From assembly GCA_900469625.1 (NCBI GenBank), contig UBXV01000049.1, positions 1 to 49,449 of the forward strand: 49,449 nucleotides of DNA. The letters run 5' to 3'. Origin of the DNA: Hyphomicrobiales bacterium. Its GTDB lineage: Bacteria; Pseudomonadota; Alphaproteobacteria; Rhizobiales; Rhizobiaceae. Shown here piece by piece: positions 1 to 10,180 of this stretch. The notes beneath the pieces were generated by a model. The model did not search any database and had not been told where the DNA came from. It was given only the letters and a program-made list of their open reading frames with translations. The position numbers and the translations under genes are program-made. How positions within the stretch are numbered: position 1 is the first letter of the stretch; each line of letters begins with the position of its first letter.

Positions 1-308
1 AATGACACTTTTCTGACAAAGCCCACAAATCCGGGCTTTCTTCCGCAAAAAAAGTTTGGGGAGGCCTCCGGCGGCCTGTGGAGACACATTTTGGCCCTCA
101 CTTCTTCACAATCCGCCGTTCTAAGCGAATTCATCGGCGTGTCACGCGGGGGCGCACGAGGGTCCGCGAATGCACATATATAGGGCTGTGCACTCCCCTC
201 CCCTTTCCCCCCGGCGGATTTGACTCCCGTGTGTGAAAGATGCACATCTTCGCGCAACGTATCGCCTGCAAGAATACGGCAAGAGAAATCAGGGGCCCCC
301 AGCTCGGA
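1..308. other. Intergenic region upstream of the M23 peptidase gene
   Basis: I see no convincing gene here. A 7-bp inverted repeat (AAAGCCC / GGGCTTT, 18-39) could be the terminator of a gene lying left of the window, although no good T-run follows. A GC hairpin (AGGCC...GGCCT) lies near 62-77, and an isolated TATATA stretch lies near 177-182. TTGACT at 220-225 is a possible -35 box, but no clear -10 box follows at the right distance. Confidence 0.4.
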
Positions 309-2264
309 ATGATCACCGACAAGAAAATGGTCCGGTCGCTCGGCGACCAACCGCCGATCCTTGCGGACGGCCGGCGCGCGCCAGACAGGCGCGAGATCTC
401 GTTGCGCTGGCTTTCCGGCACGTTCCTGACCGGCATCACGTCCAGTCTTCTTATGGGCGTCGCCCTCTTCGCAGCGCTCGACGGCCGCCAGCAGCTGGCA
501 ATCCCGGCCGAAGCCTATGCAGCACTCGACGCCTCGAATGGCGGAACCGCCCCTGTCAATGCCAAGCGCGGCGACCGCATCCTTTCACCCAACATCGTTG
601 CCAAGCCGGCCGACAAGACCGTCATGGAAGTCTCGACGATGATCCATGACGGCGAGAAGGAAGTGGTGCGCAAGCAGCCCTTCGTTCACGTCAAGATGGC
701 GCTTGCCGCCAACCACCAGGTTTCCGACAGCTATCCGGACTTCGATCCGCTGGCGATCTTTTCCACCGACGACGCCGATGCCGAGCCGCAGGTCGCGCGC
801 ACCGGCACGCTCTATGGCTCCAATGTCGATTCCGAGGTGGCGCTGAAGACGGTCGATTTCCCGATCAATGGCTCCAACCTCACCTTCGACAGCTCGATGT
901 CGCTCGACGAAGTCGAAGAGAATGTGCGCACCAACGGTTCGGTCCTGACCGAAGGCAGCACCCAGGTCGCTTCGCTGTTCTATGTCGACCCGCAACGCTT
1001 CGCCTCCGACAGCGACGGCCTCGACCTGCTTCAGGGCCTGACGGCGCGCATCGTCGAGCAGAACAAGAGCGATGCGGCCTATGAGAGCATCAACGAGCAA
1101 AGCACCGAATATGCCGACGACATCATTCCGGTGCGTCGCAAGACCGACATCGCCGCCGTCATGGTCAATGCCGGCTATGCCAAGGCGCAGGCCGAAGACG
1201 CGGCCGGCTACATCGGCGACGCGCTCGGCGCCAAGGAGCTGAACGACGGCGACGTTTTGCGCATCGGCATCATCCAGAAGGGCGAGGAGGCGCGCATCGT
1301 TCGCGCCACCATCTATTCGCGCAACCGCCATGTGCTGACGATGGCCGTCGACGACGGCGGCCGCTTCGTGCCGGGCGCCGAACCGGCCAAGCTCGATGCC
1401 GTCGCAACGGCGTTCGACGACAACGGCACCCCGACGATCACCAGCACCCACGATCTGCCGCGCGTCTATGACGGCATCTACCGCGCAGCGCTCTCCTATG
1501 GCATGAGCGCCGACATGGTCGGTCTCGTCGTCAAGCTGCTCGCGAGCAATGTCGACTTCCAGGCGCAGCTGAAGCCGACGGACTCGCTCGAAGCCTTCTT
1601 CTCCGTCACCGATGATCGCGGCATGGCAACGGCGGAATCCGAGCTGCTCTATGTCCGGGCGAAATTCGGCGACGCCGAGACGACGTTCTATCGCTTCCAG
1701 GATCCCGACGACAATTCGATCGACTACTTCAACAGCGAAGGCAAGAGCATCCGCCAGTTCCTGCTGCGCAACCCCGTGCCAAACGGCCACTTCCGTTCCG
1801 GCTTCGGCATGCGTCGCCACCCGATCCTAGGCTTCTCGCGCATGCACACCGGCGTCGACTGGGCGGCCCCCCGCGGCACGCCGATCATCGCTGCCGGCAA
1901 CGGCACGGTGGAAAAGGCAGGCTGGGATTCCGGCGGATACGGCAACCAGACGCTGATCCGTCATGCCAACGGCTATGTCTCGTCCTACAATCACCAGAGC
2001 GCGATCGCCAAGACCGTCAAGGCCGGCTCGAAAGTGGTCCAGGGCCAGGTGATCGGTTGGGTCGGCACGACAGGTCTTTCGACCGGTCCGCACCTGCACT
2101 ACGAGCTGATCGTCAACGGCAACAAGGTCGACCCGCTGCGCATCCGCCTGCCGGGTGGCAAATCGCTCGACGGCGACGCGCTCGCGAAGTTCGAGAAGGA
2201 ACGCGACCGCATCGACGAACTCTTGAACAAGGACGGCAACGGCAGCGAAGTCGCCAGCAAGTAG
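309..2264 (+). CDS. M23 family metallopeptidase (LytM/peptidoglycan endopeptidase)
   Basis: Cell-envelope zinc metallopeptidase of the LytM/lysostaphin class, expected to cut peptidoglycan cross-bridges or to act as an amidase activator. The chain is about 651 residues. One N-terminal membrane segment (around TGITSSLLMGVALFAAL) anchors it facing the periplasm. A long, mainly linker-like middle follows, and the M23 domain lies in the last 150 residues. The zinc site appears complete: HTGVDW supplies His and Asp, and HLHYE supplies the paired histidines. I chose the ATG at 309, with AGGGG about 13 nt upstream. An in-frame ATG at 240 would add 23 residues but has no ribosome-binding site. The gene converges on clpB across a shared terminator. 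The family call is firm; the exact peptidoglycan bond is unknown. Confidence 0.85.
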   Translation: MITDKKMVRSLGDQPPILADGRRAPDRREISLRWLSGTFLTGITSSLLMGVALFAALDGRQQLAIPAEAYAALDASNGGTAPVNAKRGDRILSPNIVAKPADKTVMEVSTMIHDGEKEVVRKQPFVHVKMALAANHQVSDSYPDFDPLAIFSTDDADAEPQVARTGTLYGSNVDSEVALKTVDFPINGSNLTFDSSMSLDEVEENVRTNGSVLTEGSTQVASLFYVDPQRFASDSDGLDLLQGLTARIVEQNKSDAAYESINEQSTEYADDIIPVRRKTDIAAVMVNAGYAKAQAEDAAGYIGDALGAKELNDGDVLRIGIIQKGEEARIVRATIYSRNRHVLTMAVDDGGRFVPGAEPAKLDAVATAFDDNGTPTITSTHDLPRVYDGIYRAALSYGMSADMVGLVVKLLASNVDFQAQLKPTDSLEAFFSVTDDRGMATAESELLYVRAKFGDAETTFYRFQDPDDNSIDYFNSEGKSIRQFLLRNPVPNGHFRSGFGMRRHPILGFSRMHTGVDWAAPRGTPIIAAGNGTVEKAGWDSGGYGNQTLIRHANGYVSSYNHQSAIAKTVKAGSKVVQGQVIGWVGTTGLSTGPHLHYELIVNGNKVDPLRIRLPGGKSLDGDALAKFEKERDRIDELLNKDGNGSEVASK

Positions 2265-2342
2265 CCTCTGGCAAGGAGCCCGCGCAAATGTGGGCGGCCC
2301 CTCCCCCGCAGACCGACGCCTCAATCTCAACCGCATAACGCA

Positions 2343-2368
2343 AAAGGCCGCCCCGAAGGGCGGCCTTT
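2343..2368. terminator. Bidirectional terminator between the M23 gene and clpB
   Basis: Perfect 11-bp stem AAAGGCCGCCC / GGGCGGCCTTT with a CGAA tetraloop. A/T runs at the two ends suit termination on both strands. It lies between the convergent stop codons at 2264 and 2382. Confidence 0.85.
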
Positions 2369-2381
2369 CGATTTTCGCGCC

Positions 2382-4988
<2,607 letters not shown>

Positions 4989-5004
4989 GTCTTACCTCCG
5001 TAGC

Positions 5005-5107
5005 CCAACAGGCCCGCGTCGCGGCACCCGCTGGTGTTTCAGGATCAGGCTCCCGCATTCGGCGAGCCTGTCATCGGGCGTTGACCCGCACCTTGCGCGG
5101 GATCAAC
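5005..5107 (-). promoter_or_regulatory. Structured clpB 5' leader with three stem-loops
   Basis: Between the predicted transcription start (about 5113) and the clpB ATG (4988) the minus strand can form three successive hairpins. Hairpin 1 (5080-5107) pairs GTTGA-CCCGC with GCGGG-TCAAC around one bulge. Hairpin 2 (5046-5070) pairs CAGGCTC with GAGCCTG. Hairpin 3 (5005-5034) pairs CCAGCGGG with CCTGTTGG through two G-U wobbles and ends about 8 nt before the GGAGGT ribosome-binding site. A role in temperature control of translation or in mRNA stability is possible but only inferred. Confidence 0.45.
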
Positions 5108-5120
5108 ACGTCCGAAGCGA

Positions 5121-5149
5121 ATATGGGGCAGCGGTTTTGGAAATTAAAG
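5121..5149 (-). promoter_or_regulatory. RpoH (sigma-32)-type heat-shock promoter of clpB
   Basis: On the minus strand, CTTTAA (RC of 5144-5149) is followed after 15 nt by CCCCATAT (RC of 5121-5128). TCATCC precedes the -35 box. This matches the sigma-32 consensus CTTGAA-N13-17-CCCCATnT with one mismatch in the -35 hexamer. It places transcription start near 5113, about 125 nt upstream of clpB. Confidence 0.75.
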
Positions 5150-5191
5150 GGATGATTGCATGTCGCAAATAGGAAATCTTCCCAACTGACG

Positions 5192-5226
5192 AGACGACCA
5201 CGCATGAACATCATGCGTGGTCGTCT
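5192..5226. repeat. Perfect 16-bp palindrome with 3-nt loop
   Basis: Starting with AGACGACCACGC and ending with GCGTGGTCGTCT, the arms pair over 16 bp around an ACA loop. It lies 65 nt past the dehydrogenase stop codon and about 43 bp upstream of the clpB -35 box. No T-run follows on either strand, so it is not a standard intrinsic terminator. It may insulate clpB from upstream transcription or bind a dimeric regulator. Confidence 0.6.
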
Positions 5227-5290
5227 GCAGCCGGATCGGTGGCATCGCGGCCTCGGCCCGGGACGCGCTGCCCGGGCGGCGGACGAAAGC

Positions 5291-6298
5291 TCAGTGGCCG
5301 GCAAACGTCGTGCCGAACTCCTTCATCCGCGAGACATAATAGGCGGGCTCGATCAGCACTTCCGGCAGGTAAAGACCCGCCTTCGGCGGCTCGCCGCCGG
5401 CAAGGCCGAGCATGCGTTCGACCGCGAGCGCCACACCGAGCGCCGTCAGCGGCGCCTGGCCTTCAGGGTGCACGATCTCATGCCTGCGCACTACCTGCTC
5501 CCCGGTCTTCGACCGCCCCTCGATTTCGAGCGCGATTTCTGTCGAGAACGGCTCGCCGCGCCGACGGCTGGCGGAAACGCTGTAGGCCATATCCAGGCGG
5601 ATTTCCTTGGCACCGGTTCTGGCGGCGAGCGCCATGACGTCAAAGGGCGAATAGGCCACGGCATCGAGTTCGACGCCGTCGACGCTGGTGTAGCGTGCGT
5701 TCGCCTCCTGCCCGCTCACCCAGTGCAGCTTGCCGTCCTTGACCGTGAGCGAGGCCGGCGCGGTTCCGGTAATGCGGTTGTAATCGGCAAGTGCTGCCGG
5801 CCCGCCCATGTCCTCTTCGTCAAGGAGCACGCCGATGCGGATCGCGTCGACGGTCTCGTAGGATGAAAGCGCTTCGAGCACCGGGAAGATGGCGGCACCT
5901 GCCAGCCAATGGCTGGCGAGCAGGATCGGGGCCTTGTCCGGCGCATGGATATACTGCGCGACCTCGGGCCCGATCTCGAATGTTCCGCTGGAGACACTGA
6001 CATAGGGGATGCCCTTTTGCTGGGCGTAACGCATCGAGGTCAGCCTCTCGTCCTTGACGAAGATCACCACGGCGCTGAAGGCCGCATCGGCGGCAAGGCC
6101 GAGATCGGCGCGGTCGAGATCGATCCGCACACCATTCGCCCCGCCAACTTCGCTGGCGATCGCCTGCGCCCGGCCAAGATCCCGGCCGCCGATTGCCAGC
6201 GGCAGATCGGGGTACAGCCGGCGGATCGCCTTGGCCGCCTGCGACCCGACGACGCCGGAACCGCCGATGATCAGGACGGGTGAGAACTTGCTCGACAT
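5291..6298 (-). CDS. Saccharopine dehydrogenase-like NAD(P)-dependent oxidoreductase
   Basis: Probable cytoplasmic oxidoreductase with an N-terminal Rossmann fold. The dinucleotide loop GGSGVVGSQ lies within the first 25 residues and is followed by GGRDLGRA, as in the saccharopine dehydrogenase NADP-binding domain. The remaining roughly 220 residues match no specific enzyme I can name, so the substrate is unknown. AGGAG sits 8 nt before the ATG at 6298; the ATG at 6304 (two residues longer) would be too close to it. It is divergent from a TetR regulator across a short region with a candidate operator, so it is probably that regulator's target. Confidence 0.7.
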   Translation of the reverse strand: MSSKFSPVLIIGGSGVVGSQAAKAIRRLYPDLPLAIGGRDLGRAQAIASEVGGANGVRIDLDRADLGLAADAAFSAVVIFVKDERLTSMRYAQQKGIPYVSVSSGTFEIGPEVAQYIHAPDKAPILLASHWLAGAAIFPVLEALSSYETVDAIRIGVLLDEEDMGGPAALADYNRITGTAPASLTVKDGKLHWVSGQEANARYTSVDGVELDAVAYSPFDVMALAARTGAKEIRLDMAYSVSASRRRGEPFSTEIALEIEGRSKTGEQVVRRHEIVHPEGQAPLTALGVALAVERMLGLAGGEPPKAGLYLPEVLIEPAYYVSRMKEFGTTFAGH

Positions 6299-6335
6299 GT
6301 TCATATCTCCTAGACGGGAAGGAGGTCGGCTTTCA

Positions 6336-6370
6336 TTACCAACCTACTAATGGTAAGTTACTAACAGTAG
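6336..6370. promoter_or_regulatory. Candidate TetR operator between the divergent dehydrogenase and tetR genes
   Basis: Two overlapping dyads occupy the centre of the 147-bp divergent region. One is TTACCA-N9-TGGTAA (6336-6356). The other is CTACT-N17-AGTAG (6344-6370). The first has the half-site size and spacing common for TetR dimers. The location, between a TetR gene and its divergent neighbour, is the usual arrangement for local autoregulation. Confidence 0.5.
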
Positions 6371-6445
6371 ATAAGTGGTGAAAATGCCGCGTCAAGGGCC
6401 TTTGATATTTTATCAGGGGACGTGGACGACCGAGGAGTGCAGCCG

Positions 6446-7027
6446 ATGGCCAAGACGGCGATCAGGAAACTACCCAAACCCGAACGACGAGCCCAGCTCA
6501 TCGAAACGGCCAAGGAAATCCTGAGGGAATGTGGTGCGGATGCCCTGACCCTCGGGCACCTTGCCGAGCGCGCCGGCGTCAGCAAACCGATCGCCTATGA
6601 GCACTTTGGCACCCGCGAAGGACTGCTGATCGCGCTGTCGCACGAGATCGAGGAGCGTCATACGACGAAGCTGAAGAAGGCGCTGTCGCAAACGCCGGCA
6701 GACCTCCCGTCGATCGCCGGTATCATCGCTGCCACCTACATCGAATGTGCGGCCGAAAACGGATCGGAATGGCAGGCAATGTCGAGCGCGCTGCGCGGCA
6801 ATGCCGAGATGGACCGTGTGCAGCAGGAACTTGCCGACGACTATGTCGCGCTCATTGCCGCAGCCGTCGCTCCCCACTCCCGGCTCGCCGAGAGCGACCT
6901 GCGCCTACGCTGTGCCGGCATTGCCGGCGCTGCGGAAACCATTGCGCGTGAATTCGTGCGTGGCAGGGCAACCGAAAGCGATGCGGCGGTCAATCTCGCG
7001 GCGCTAATCGTCAACGGCTTCGCGTGA
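6446..7027 (+). CDS. TetR/AcrR family transcriptional regulator
   Basis: One-component repressor of 193 residues. The N-terminal helix-turn-helix is clear: LIETAKEILRECGADALTLG, then LAERAGVSKPIAYEHFGTRE, with the usual Y-x-H-F recognition segment. The C-terminal half is a helical ligand-binding and dimerisation domain of unknown ligand. I chose the ATG at 6446, which has GAGGAG 8 nt upstream; a GTG at 6422 would add eight residues without a better site. It probably controls itself and the divergent dehydrogenase gene. Confidence 0.85.
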   Translation: MAKTAIRKLPKPERRAQLIETAKEILRECGADALTLGHLAERAGVSKPIAYEHFGTREGLLIALSHEIEERHTTKLKKALSQTPADLPSIAGIIAATYIECAAENGSEWQAMSSALRGNAEMDRVQQELADDYVALIAAAVAPHSRLAESDLRLRCAGIAGAAETIAREFVRGRATESDAAVNLAALIVNGFA

Positions 7028-7080
7028 GGCAAAGCCTGGCGCCGGCAAGCCTTCGCACCCGGTCGAATGCAGGGCAACAA

Positions 7081-7111
7081 AAAACCCGGCCGCAAGGCGG
7101 ACCGGGCTTTT
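7081..7111. terminator. Bidirectional terminator between tetR and the DUF4167 gene
   Basis: Interrupted GC stem: AAACCCGG and CCGC pair with GCGG and CCGGGCTTT around an AAG loop with a single bulged A. T/A tracts lie at both ends. It sits between the convergent genes ending at 7027 and 7154. Confidence 0.75.
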
Positions 7112-7153
7112 ATCGCTGCTTCCACAGGGCCGCAATCGCGGCCCTTCGAAACC

Positions 7154-7819
7154 TTAGTCGGACTCGGCCAGTGCCGGAGCTTCCGGAGGCGTTTCGCCCT
7201 CGCCAGCTGCGTCATCGCCTGCAGTGCGACGCGGACGGCGCGGGCGCGGGGCGCTGCGGCGACGCGAAGCCGCACGGCCGGAGGCGGCAGGCGTTTCTTC
7301 TTCCATCGCCACTTCGGCCGGTGTGCCTTCTATGACGGGCTGCGGACCCGAACCGTCGATCACCGGCTGATGTTCGACAACCACGGGCGCGGGCTGAGCT
7401 GCGACCGGAGCAGGTGCTTCGTCGGCGTAGCCCTGATCCAGATCGTCCTGATCCTGGTCCTGGTCGTTGCCATCCTGGCCGCGGAAATCCTGGCGCTCTT
7501 CGCGCTGGAAGCGATCCTGCATCTGCGCCTGTGCGGCGGCAATGATGCGGTTGTAGTGTTCTGCATGCTGAAGATAATTTTCAGCGATAACACGGTCACC
7601 GGAGCTCTGCGCGTCACGCGCAAGTGCCGAATACTTCTCGGCGATATGCTGCGCAGTACCGCGAATCTTCACGTCCGGACCTGAACTATCATAGGTCCGT
7701 GTCAGGGGGTTGGATCCCTTGCGGTTATGATTGTTGTTGTTTCCGTTGTTGTTACTGTTGTTGTTATTATTATTGTTATTCCGCCCGCGGCCGCGCTTGT
7801 TTTGCTGTCCTGGCCTCAT
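7154..7819 (-). CDS. DUF4167 domain-containing protein with Asn-rich tract
   Basis: Conserved alphaproteobacterial protein of unknown function, 221 residues. It starts MRPGQQNKRGRGR and runs into a stretch of mostly asparagine with a few S, G and H (about residues 14-33). A short conserved segment follows (NPLTRTYDSSGPDVKIRG, then a helix through the YSALARDAQ and ENYLQHAEHYNRI regions), which is the DUF4167 core. The rest is disordered, with an acidic D/Q-rich part and an Arg-rich C-terminus. Basic RGR and RRR patches suggest nucleic-acid binding, but that is inference. The start is chosen at the conserved MRPGQ; the frame stays open for 50 codons upstream without support. It follows prmC on the same strand after a 332-bp gap. 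Confidence 0.85.
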   Translation of the reverse strand: MRPGQQNKRGRGRNNNNNNNNSNNNGNNNNHNRKGSNPLTRTYDSSGPDVKIRGTAQHIAEKYSALARDAQSSGDRVIAENYLQHAEHYNRIIAAAQAQMQDRFQREERQDFRGQDGNDQDQDQDDLDQGYADEAPAPVAAQPAPVVVEHQPVIDGSGPQPVIEGTPAEVAMEEETPAASGRAASRRRSAPRPRRPRRTAGDDAAGEGETPPEAPALAESD

Positions 7820-8151
7820 AGTACATTCACCCGAATTCTCTTGATAATGATGATCATGTGGTTTCGTCTTCCGGCCGGATATGTCCGCGCCCGACACAGC
7901 GCACGCCGGTGAGCCCGCACATTTGGCGGCTTCGGCGCCGACTGGCGTCAAATTAACAGCTACCTGCACAAGGCACTGTTGAACCCTAGCAACTCTTTCT
8001 TGAGAGCAATCCCCGTGGCCAGGTCATACCGGAACGAATCTTAGGTCCATGACCATCTGCCCAGTGCGCGGGCAAACTAGCCCGCTTCCTCTGGGATTCC
8101 AAGCCCTTTCTTTGCGTCCGCAAGAAAGAAGATGCGCTATTGCAGCATTTT
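7820..8151. other. Intergenic region between prmC and the DUF4167 gene
   Basis: No gene is evident. A hairpin CTTTCTT(T)GCG / CGCAAGAAAG at 8106-8128 lies 24 nt past the prmC stop. A GC hairpin GCGGGC-AAACTA-GCCCGC lies at 8068-8085. Neither has a U-run downstream on the minus strand, so they are weak terminators at best. The remainder should hold the DUF4167 promoter; I could not fix its boxes. Confidence 0.4.
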
Positions 8152-9021
8152 TCAACGCTCGGAGCGACGCTCGAAGATCAGCACCCGGTCGTTACCGCCC
8201 AGATCCTTGGCTTCTTCGCGCAAACGGAAGTTCTCGGCATGAAACAATGCCGTAACTGCCTCTCTCTGATCGAAACCGATTTCCAAACCTATCACGCCGT
8301 TTGTCTCAAGATGATGACCGGCATGAAGGGCGATGGCACGATAGGCATCAAGGCCGTCGTCTCCGCCATCGAGCGCTGCGGCTGGATCGTGCAATCGCAC
8401 TTCCGGCTCTAGCTCTGCGACAACACTGGACCTTATATAAGGCGGATTTGAGACGATCGCGTCGAAGCGACCCTCCACCTTCTCGAACCAGTTGCTGCTA
8501 AGCGCTTGGAAGCGCTCCGAAAGACCGAGCGCCTCGGCATTCGCGCGCGCCGTCGCCAGCGCATCGTCGGATATATCGGTAGCCGTGCCGCGCGCGTCAG
8601 GGACGTTCGCAAGCAGCGCCAGGACGATTGCGCCGGTCCCCGTCCCGAGGTCCAGGATCCGGCAGCTGCCCTTGGCCGCAACGGTCCGGCGCAGGTACGG
8701 GATCATGCGATCGACGAGCGTCTCGGTATCCGGCCGCGGCTCGAGCGTTTCGCGCGACAGCTTCAGCGGCAGACCGAAGAATTCCCGCTCGCCGAGAATG
8801 CGATAGACCGGCTCTCGCGCGATCCGCCGCTCGACAGCGGCGCCGACCCTGGCGATATCCGCCTCCGACACCACGTCCCTGCCCCGGGTCACGACATCGG
8901 TCAGCGAAAGCCCGAGCAGGCCCGAAATCAGATGGCGCGCATCGAGCGCCGCATGCTCGATGCCGGCCGCCGTCAGGCGGTCCCGGCTCTCGGATACGAG
9001 GCGCGCGAGCGTTGATGCCAT
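8152..9021 (-). CDS. prmC: Peptide chain release factor N5-glutamine methyltransferase PrmC (HemK)
   Basis: SAM-dependent enzyme that methylates the glutamine of the GGQ motif in release factors, tuning translation termination in the cytoplasm. The 289-residue chain has the N-terminal helical domain that docks the release factor (about 1-110), then the Rossmann methyltransferase domain with SAM loop DLGTGTG at 124-130 and catalytic NPPY at 192-195. It begins 5 bp after the stop codon of its own substrate gene, prfA, the classic bacterial pairing, and is surely co-transcribed with it. Confidence 0.95.
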   Translation of the reverse strand: MASTLARLVSESRDRLTAAGIEHAALDARHLISGLLGLSLTDVVTRGRDVVSEADIARVGAAVERRIAREPVYRILGEREFFGLPLKLSRETLEPRPDTETLVDRMIPYLRRTVAAKGSCRILDLGTGTGAIVLALLANVPDARGTATDISDDALATARANAEALGLSERFQALSSNWFEKVEGRFDAIVSNPPYIRSSVVAELEPEVRLHDPAAALDGGDDGLDAYRAIALHAGHHLETNGVIGLEIGFDQREAVTALFHAENFRLREEAKDLGGNDRVLIFERRSER

Positions 9022-9026
9022 CGCGA

Positions 9027-10109
9027 TCAGCCTCGCTGCTCGCCCAGGAGCGCCAGCTGGCTCGCCTGATAGTCGGCCAGGAGCGCATCCACGACTTCGT
9101 CGATTTCGCCCATCATCATCCGGTCGAGCTTGTAGAGCGTCAGGTTGATGCGGTGATCGGTGATGCGGCCCTGCGGGAAATTGTATGTGCGGATACGCTC
9201 GGAACGATCGCCGGAACCCACCTGGCTCTTGCGGTCGGCCGAACGCTCGCTATCGGCGCGCTGGCGCTCCATGTCGTAGAGCCGCGACCGCAGAACCTGC
9301 ATCGCCTTGGCGCGGTTCTGGTGCTGCGACTTTTCCGAACTGGTGACGACCAGGCCGGTCGGAAGATGGGTGATGCGTACCGCGGAGTCGGTCGTGTTGA
9401 CGTGCTGTCCGCCGGCACCCGACGAGCGCATGGTGTCGATGCGGATGTCCTCGGGGCGAACCTCGATGTCGATCTCCTCGGCTTCGGGCAGTACGGCGAC
9501 GGTTGCCGCCGACGTGTGAATACGGCCGCTCGCCTCGGTTTCCGGCACCCGCTGGACGCGGTGCACGCCGGATTCGAATTTCAGCCGCGCGAACACGCCG
9601 CGACCGGAGACGGTGGCGATGATTTCCTTGAACCCGCCGGCTTCACCTTCGCTGGATGACAGCACTTCGACCTTCCAGCCCTTGCCAGCCGCGTAGCGCT
9701 CGTACATCCGGAAGAGATCGCCGGCAAAAAGCGCCGCCTCGGACCCGCCGGTTCCGGCGCGAATTTCAAGGATTGCGCTCTTCTCGTCGGCCGCATCCTT
9801 CGGCAGAAGCAGGATCTGGATTTCCTGTTCAAGCTGCTCGATTGTCTCGAGCACGTCAGGCTTTTCCATTTCCGCCAGGTCGCGCATGTCCTTGTCGGTC
9901 GTCCTGTCGGCCAACATGGCGTTGATATCGGCAAGCTCCGCCGTCGCCTTCTCGTAGGCGCGGATCTTCGTCACGACAGGCTGCAGCTCGGAATATTCCG
10001 ACGCCAGCTTCACATAGACGTCGGCCGCCGGCCCCGCGGACATGCGTGCCTCGATCTCGCTGAACCGACGTTCCAGTTCGCGCATTTTTTCGATGGGAAG
10101 CTTTGCCAA
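9027..10109 (-). CDS. prfA: Peptide chain release factor 1 (RF1)
   Basis: Class I release factor that reads UAA and UAG stop codons and triggers peptidyl-tRNA hydrolysis on the ribosome. The 360-residue length is standard. The GGQ motif is at 233-235, and the stop-codon-reading tripeptide is PET at 189-191 (RF1-type P-x-T, not the SPF of RF2). The protein starts with a TTG codon at 10109, preceded by GGAGTGA at good spacing, giving the MAKLP N-terminus usual in rhizobia. It sits between ptsP (71-bp gap) and prmC (5-bp gap) in one transcription unit. Confidence 0.97.
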   Translation of the reverse strand: MAKLPIEKMRELERRFSEIEARMSAGPAADVYVKLASEYSELQPVVTKIRAYEKATAELADINAMLADRTTDKDMRDLAEMEKPDVLETIEQLEQEIQILLLPKDAADEKSAILEIRAGTGGSEAALFAGDLFRMYERYAAGKGWKVEVLSSSEGEAGGFKEIIATVSGRGVFARLKFESGVHRVQRVPETEASGRIHTSAATVAVLPEAEEIDIEVRPEDIRIDTMRSSGAGGQHVNTTDSAVRITHLPTGLVVTSSEKSQHQNRAKAMQVLRSRLYDMERQRADSERSADRKSQVGSGDRSERIRTYNFPQGRITDHRINLTLYKLDRMMMGEIDEVVDALLADYQASQLALLGEQRG

Positions 10110-10180
10110 GTGTCACTCCAAATGCGCTTCGCCTCGCCCGGATCATAGCCCGGACGAGCACAAAAACGCTTCAAATCTAT

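Noticed and set aside
240-308. Upstream ATG (240) as the start of the M23 peptidase
   Set aside because: It has no ribosome-binding site and the extra 23 residues do not look like the family N-terminus; 309 is preferred though not certain.
5005-5034. clpB hairpin 3 as a classic ROSE thermometer
   Set aside because: The ribosome-binding site lies outside the stem and no U(U/C)GCU pairing with it is visible, so only a general structured leader is claimed.
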